From: Ixodes scapularis
Taxonomy: Eukaryota > Arthropoda > Arachnida > Ixodida > Ixodidae
NCBI RefSeq assembly: GCF_016920785.2
Contig: NW_024609857.1
Coordinates: forward strand, 125,667,094-125,731,093
DNA length: 64,000 nucleotides
Direction of reading: 5' to 3'
The notes under the pieces are model-generated. The model was not told where the DNA came from. It saw only the letters and a program-made list of their open reading frames with translations, and did not search any database. The position numbers and the translations under genes were made by a program. Each line of letters begins with the position of its first letter. The stretch's first letter is position 1. This document shows positions 59,363-64,000 of this stretch, one piece after another.

Positions 59363-59920
59363 AAGTTTTACTTTCCGGTATAATTTACATTTAAAATAAA
59401 AGAAATAACTTTATTTCCACACACAAAAATAAAGATAGAATACGAAAATTGTTTAGGTTAGTTATGTATTTGCGGGGACAAACCATTTCAGGTGAGTGGT
59501 GCCACCGCGCCGTACTGTAAGAGCTTCGATACCCTCGGTGTACGAATGGATTGTGGCAAGCCGATATATTTTATCCTGCTCGAGCATAACGTTTTGTGAT
59601 TCTCATATCGGGATCAGGTAAAGATTATAAGCTATCACCAAGTAAAATAGTAGGTTAAATACCCCGCGAAGAAAACTGTGATAAATAAGATGTCCCTGCA
59701 TTCAAAATGAGCAGTCCTTGGGGCATCAAATTCGGCACTTTACACTAAGGCTTTCCTCGATGTACCTATTTATTAAAGTTTCTTATAACCAGATCTGACT
59801 GTATATGTCACAGGTTCCTTCTGTTGATGACGTGCACAGCCGCCACGCGTGTCAAGACTGAATGCCAGGAAAGGCGCGCACCGTCAGCTACTCTCTTCTT
59901 TCTTTTCACGATATCGAACT

Positions 59921-61033
59921 TTATTTTTGTCCAGATACTGGAGGTGGACGCCTTTCAATTTCTCGGATGGAACGCTCGCTCACCATGGTCCTGGCCGCCT
60001 GAATGGTGCTTATTGAACGTCCTCTCAGGTTGTTCAGCGTGGCCTGGTGCTTCGCGAGTCTGCCAACTCCGTCACATGCATTTGTCCCATGTCCAGATGC
60101 AGAAAATAACCACTGGGCTCGCGGGCAATCGTTCTGCGCGAACTGGTGAAGCTGGTAGCGATTCTTAAAATGACTGGCGGTCCCATCATTTACGTACGTC
60201 ACGTGCGAGTATACCGCCACGTTGCCTTCAACCCACTCTTTCACTTTTTCTAGAGCCAAGCACGTGAGAGCGACGTCGTCACACAGATCCGTAATGATGA
60301 TAGCAACGCTGTTTGTAGATTTTCTTGTCGTCGCTACACATGCAAATGTAGTAACTTTTTTTCTTCAGTGGTATGCTTTAACTTTGTCAGGAAGCACGAT
60401 GGTCCAGTTTTCAGCAATGTCAAAATGAAAGACAATGCTCCCGCGTTGCATGCAGCTGCTTTTCATCGTAGATCGCTTTATCTTTCGTTTGTCAGATATG
60501 GTGAAATATCCAACTTTCAACCGTTACCTGAACGACTTCGGACTCCCTAGTTGCTAGCAAAATCTCTCCATCTTCTGGGATATGAAGTTCCTCGAGTGTA
60601 AGATACTGGTCTTTGGGGCAGTGATCACAGTCTCCTATAAAGACAGACTTGTTAGTGAGTCGCACAGAAATGCTGAGTTCATTTCACCAGTGTCGAATGT
60701 TGAGCCTGTAACGTTCTCTACAGCGACACTACAAGGGTAATAATTGGCGCTGCGCACACAAACGCACACTTCCTGGTGGGGAATACATTTGACCCGTCTA
60801 GGGAGCAAGGATTAAAGTTTCGTTAGCCCAACGCCGGAACCAGGATGCTTGTCTTTGTAGACACGAAAGGCCCCTCGGATTGAGCGTGTCAGGAAGCGCT
60901 TTGGCGCGAACGTTTTCTCCCCATCGAGCATGACAGAGATAACGTCCTTCTGGTTGGGACCTTGGCGCGAACATTGTAGCTCTTCTTTCGCGAAGTACTC
61001 TAAGGCAGCAGACAGGTTCTCAGTGCTCACCAT
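59921..61033 (-). pseudogene. Decayed gene of an uncharacterised conserved family inside the TIR transposon
   Basis: Blocks on the minus strand, in order: YFAKEELQCSRQGPNQKDV and ISVMLDGEKTF (60812-61033), then in the same frame after a stop LLPRRVKCIPHQEVCVCV. Next come VFIGDCDHCPKDQYLTLEEL (about 60550-60640) and VTVESWIFHHI. After frame changes come YVNDGTASHFKNRYQLHQF and WLFSASGHGTNACDGVG (59921-60259). I recall this order of blocks (KDxxxV-DG, CDxCP, DGxxSxFKNRY, HGKxxCDGxGG) from many unnamed arthropod and cnidarian proteins; it is not a family I can name. The paired aspartates DG and CDG could be a nuclease/transposase core, which is inference. At least one stop and two frameshifts break it. 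Confidence 0.6.
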
Positions 61034-61090
61034 GCACCTCGTGTAAGGATCCGGCTCATACCACGCGCCATGCTTTTCATTACCTAAACC

Positions 61091-61145
61091 GTAAACACTG
61101 TCGCCATGTTAACCTTTCCTAGGTTAACATGGTGACAGTGTTTAC
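61091..61145. repeat. 55-bp near-perfect hairpin
   Basis: The 25-bp arms GTAAACACTGTCGCCATG... and ...CATGGTGACAGTGTTTAC have one G/A difference and a 5-base loop TTCCT. It lies just upstream of the decayed transposon gene on that gene's strand. Confidence 0.9.
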
Positions 61146-61620
61146 GCTCTATTGTATTTAGGCGGGGCTCGAGTATTTGGGGGTACTGCTCTCTGTCGGT
61201 GTGCGTCTTTGTGCCTGATATTATCGCCCTCGAAGCCAGCAAGTGGGATGGCGACAGGCACGACTTCTCAGTGAACAGGCATCGGTGGCCATATTTTGCT
61301 GGTTGAAGCGAACCCCCTCATCCTTGACAGCGAGCGGAGAAATGCGAAAAAAGATTGTATCGGCCGTTTTGCCAGAACTAGCGACGAGTGTCGCCTGCTA
61401 CTTCCGTCAACTATTGCGCCATAATCGTGATCTTCGCGAGCAAATGATAGTTGCTAGCCACAGAACACTATCAAGCAGAAAGGGAATGCTTGAATATGTT
61501 TTTATTATAGATATAAGTCAGGGATAAATATAAGAAACAGAAAGAGAGATAGAGAGTAAGAGAGAGGAGCATATAGTGCCGTAGGAAAATAAAGTAAACA
61601 AAGTTTTCAGTGGCCGTTGG

Positions 61621-62509
61621 CTGCAGGATCTTTTCTCGGATCACTAGTTTGTAATATGATAGCTCGTTGTACACAGTAGTGTCTCCTAAATCTTAGTGTG
61701 TGAACGATTTCTATAGTTATTAATGGCCTCATCTGAATAAAAATATATGAAATATGTGTGTTAGTTTCATGAAACTGGAGCTTAGAGTAACTTATGCTAC
61801 AGGGCACTGCTAAGTGGCTTTGAAAAAGGACCTATTTTGTGGAGTTACTTCTTCTTTCTCAATAAATAATGCAACATGCATTTAATAGAAATAAATGCCG
61901 AAATACAGTATAACAGGGTACCCAAATAAAAAAAAAATCGAAGGTGGTGTTTTTTTTTTTATTCGCATCGGAATGTTTGGTTGTTTGATTTTTTCCCATG
62001 TTTGCCTAAATATATCCCGACTATCATATCACTCAGATATGTTCTTTATTTTTTAAATAATAGCCATATACAAGTAGAATAGTATCTGTAAATTATATAA
62101 TAATGCTCAAATTATTTCAAGAGATAGAGGCCTCCAAATGTTTCCATTTGTCGTTCGAGCAGGCACGTTTGGCAATTCTTAGAAAAAAATAAATAAAATT
62201 TAAATAAATATTAATATTTTATATTGCAAGCAAGCTGTACCCATAGTTTGCGTCTAAAAAGTATTTGTATTATCCTAATGTTATCGTTTTAGCTATTCAC
62301 TCTCAAACGTGCCCCCTCCATCAGTGCGCGTAAATGCAATTGTCCACCTCTTTATGCCTTACGATTTTTCCTGTCCATAAATATTTTTTCTGGTCAAAAC
62401 TAAGTGTGGATTCGTTTATACCAGACACTAGACAATAGCATATAAAAACATAAGCTGATTTAAAAACGTCGTCCAGCCACCCTTTGGTCGATCTTTTCTG
62501 AAATCACCC
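61621..62509. repeat. Right terminal inverted repeat
   Basis: It is the inverse of 58434-59362, a little shorter because of small deletions. The outermost 17 bp differ at one position. Confidence 0.85.
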
Positions 62510-62850
62510 AGAGAAGGTTATTGTTTTCTAAGTGGTCGGTATAATGATTTTGAGACAATGTGTTTCATTATTTTACAGCTGGTACTCGTCAGTGATATTG
62601 GCCTTTAGTTGGTCGTGGATAATTAGTTGCCAGCGCATCGCCAGTCGGAGCTAGGAACGGAACTTTGTGATAACGAAGCTTTAAAGATAAGCGTTAGATA
62701 TTTTGAAACCCACTCAGCGTACCGTTTTAAAAATGCGTTTGGAATGTTATCGGGTTCCCCAGACTGATGCACTTTAATTTGCAACAAAAGAGAAAAAGTG
62801 CCTTCTTCTGGAATAGAAAGATCTGTCCTTATAGCCAACCGCCCGGCGGC
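62510..62850 (-). pseudogene. LINE, RT fingers segment
   Basis: The minus strand reads LSIPEEG, VHQSGEPDNIPNAFLKRYAEW and YLTLIFKASLSQSSVPSSDWRCA, then degenerate remnants of NYRP...and KIMKHIVSK up to ENNNLL. This is the N-terminal half of a CR1/Jockey-type RT. It is broken by the transposon on one side and by the insert at 62850-63365 on the other. Confidence 0.8.
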
Positions 62851-63365
62851 GCCAGCAGGGTGAGAGCGCACGGTTATACCCTGTCTCGTTGTAACTTGGC
62901 AAAGGGTAAACGATAAGCCCCACATTGCGTGCCGAAGGCTTCGAAATACGCGACGTATACGAGCGCAACGCGCACATATTGAAGCATGACGCAGCGAAAA
63001 GCCTGATACATCTTCGGAGAGAGAGAGAGAAGCGTTGTGATAGAGGTTGGGGAAAAAAGAGAGTTGAGGCGCGCTCCGGTGATAGGCAGTCACGTTCCGA
63101 TTGGCCCGCCAGGGCCGTAGCTTCCGCTCTACTGGCACGCTACGCGATGGTGGTCACGGCTGCCTGGGATACCCAGTATTTCTTGCTTCAGACACTAGGC
63201 TCAGCGGCGCCACCAGATATAAAGCTCACGTTTGAACAATGCAGCCGCCACTCCAAGGGGTACTCAATATTTCTTGTTTCAATCACTAGAGGGCGCCAAA
63301 CCAAACAGCATTGCAGGTTGCCTATAGGTGCGTTGTTTGCAACACTGCCTCTCACATCGTGACCA
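62850..63365. mobile_element. About 0.5-kb insertion within the LINE
   Basis: It separates NVFNTFFQSVFSGNVPKC from the LSIPEEG block of the same LINE. It has an imperfect internal direct repeat (gaaacaagaaatattgagta and gaagcaagaaatactgggta, 70-80 bp apart) and a (GA)n run at 63019-63031. I see no terminal repeats or tail, so the class is unknown. Confidence 0.45.
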
Positions 63366-64000
63366 GGACATTTAGGCACATTACCGGAGAACACGGACTG
63401 AAAGAAAGTGTTGAATACATTGGCCATAACCTCTGGATCATTAAGGACTTCACCTTCAACTTCAAGATTTGATATGGACTTTTTTGGGGGACAGAGATAA
63501 CGCCAAAATTGCTCAAAGTTCGACCTCATGAAATTTTGCATAGTGACAGTAAAATATTTTTGCTTTGATGCACGTAGGCTCCTTCAATTTATCAGATAAA
63601 CACAAAATTGCTTGCTTATTGACTAACTTCGTTTTACACTTTCGCTTTATCTGCCTTTTTAAATGCAAAATTTCCCCGGTGACCCATAGGTTTTGCTTCT
63701 TTTTAATTAGCCTTAGGGGAATATAACGTTTAATGCAATAGTTAACTATTCGTTTAAATTCCTCCCACATTTCATCTACCGGCCTGGGGCGCTCGAACTC
63801 ATACAAAATCGTCTCAAGGTAGTCTAAAATGTCAACGTCACTTGCCATCTCAAAGTTCCTTACGAACTTTCCAGTACGTTCTCTTGATGGCTTATCTGAA
63901 TACAAATGGCAAGTCACGCTAACTAGATTGTGATTTGATAGCCCATCGTACACTGAAACGTCATACTTTGATAGGTCGCTACTCAAAAATACCAAATCCA
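63365..64000 (-). pseudogene. LINE, endonuclease end and RT N-terminus (runs off the window)
   Basis: The minus strand starts beyond the window edge. It reads YDGLSNHNLVSVTCHL, the SDH-type end of an APE-like endonuclease domain, then the linker WEEFKRIVNYCIKRYIPLR and, after a frame change, NFEQFWRYLCPPKKS and NVFNTFFQSVFS, which lead into RT. It continues at 62850. With the 3' half at 56926 it makes one minus-strand LINE interrupted twice. Confidence 0.8.

Larger units (their letters stand above)
58434..62509. mobile_element. 4.08-kb DNA transposon with about 0.9-kb TIRs, inserted in the LINE
   Basis: The left end GGGTGATTTCAGATAAG and right end CTTTTCTGAAATCACCC are inverted. The match continues for about 930 bp (58434-59362 against 61621-62509) with scattered substitutions and small indels, perhaps 80-85% identity. 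The LINE RT frame stops at ENNNLL on one side and resumes at SPHYRNQHGFRR on the other, so the insertion point is clear. The direct flanks agtg/agag match imperfectly, so the target duplication is uncertain. The 2.26-kb centre holds a decayed minus-strand gene. The superfamily is not recognised. Confidence 0.8.

Noticed and set aside
1..64000. CRISPR arrays, operons, bacterial-type genes or riboswitches
   Set aside because: None is present. The spliced genes and animal transposons show eukaryotic nuclear DNA. The only regular array (55088) has no spacer structure.

Overview
This is animal nuclear DNA. It has spliced housekeeping genes with multi-kilobase introns packed with transposable elements, and almost every open frame outside those exons is either a shadow or a mobile-element remnant. 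The two host genes and the mixture of Gypsy, Penelope-like, LINE, hAT and TTAA-type elements fit an arthropod. I favour a chelicerate, probably a hard tick, but that is an impression from gene and repeat style, not a proven assignment.

Host gene 1 (plus strand, 1746-15200) encodes eIF3m, a PCI-domain subunit of translation initiation factor 3, in two coding exons (1746-2519 and 14823-15200) that together give 383 residues. A polyadenylation signal follows at 15325. The single 12.3-kb intron carries a structurally complete LTR retrotransposon in antisense orientation (6854-13743). It has 1110-bp LTRs that look identical, a perfect 5-bp target duplication and one uninterrupted 1437-residue gag-pol frame. 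Its integrase lies upstream of reverse transcriptase/RNase H, the reverse of the usual Ty3/Gypsy order.

Host gene 2 (minus strand, 53369-27546) encodes a regulator of calcineurin (RCAN/calcipressin; sarah/nebula in flies). Four coding exons (53202-53369, 38019-38192, 30169-30346, 27546-27715) with compatible phases give 229 residues. Its 26-kb span holds two Penelope-like fragments, LINE fragments (one with a 15-bp target duplication), several TTAA-flanked MITEs, hAT-type MITEs, a tRNA-like SINE head and many fold-back elements. Its long 3' UTR probably extends down towards about 24.6 kb.

Between the two genes (15.3-24.6 kb) I see only repeats: a fold-back element with a duplicated arm, a GTTAC-rich hAT MITE, a hAT transposase relic and a minisatellite. 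The two genes converge on this region.

Upstream of RCAN (53.4-64 kb) there is a hAT MITE, then a 12-unit tandem array whose units combine a palindrome with a TGACGTCACGTGAC motif. Beyond it is a minus-strand LINE (56.9 kb to the window edge). Its reverse transcriptase is split by a 4.08-kb DNA transposon with about 0.9-kb terminal inverted repeats (58434-62509), which contains a decayed gene of a conserved family I recognise only as uncharacterised. That element, the INT-before-RT Gypsy element and the palindromic array are the main items for a second look.
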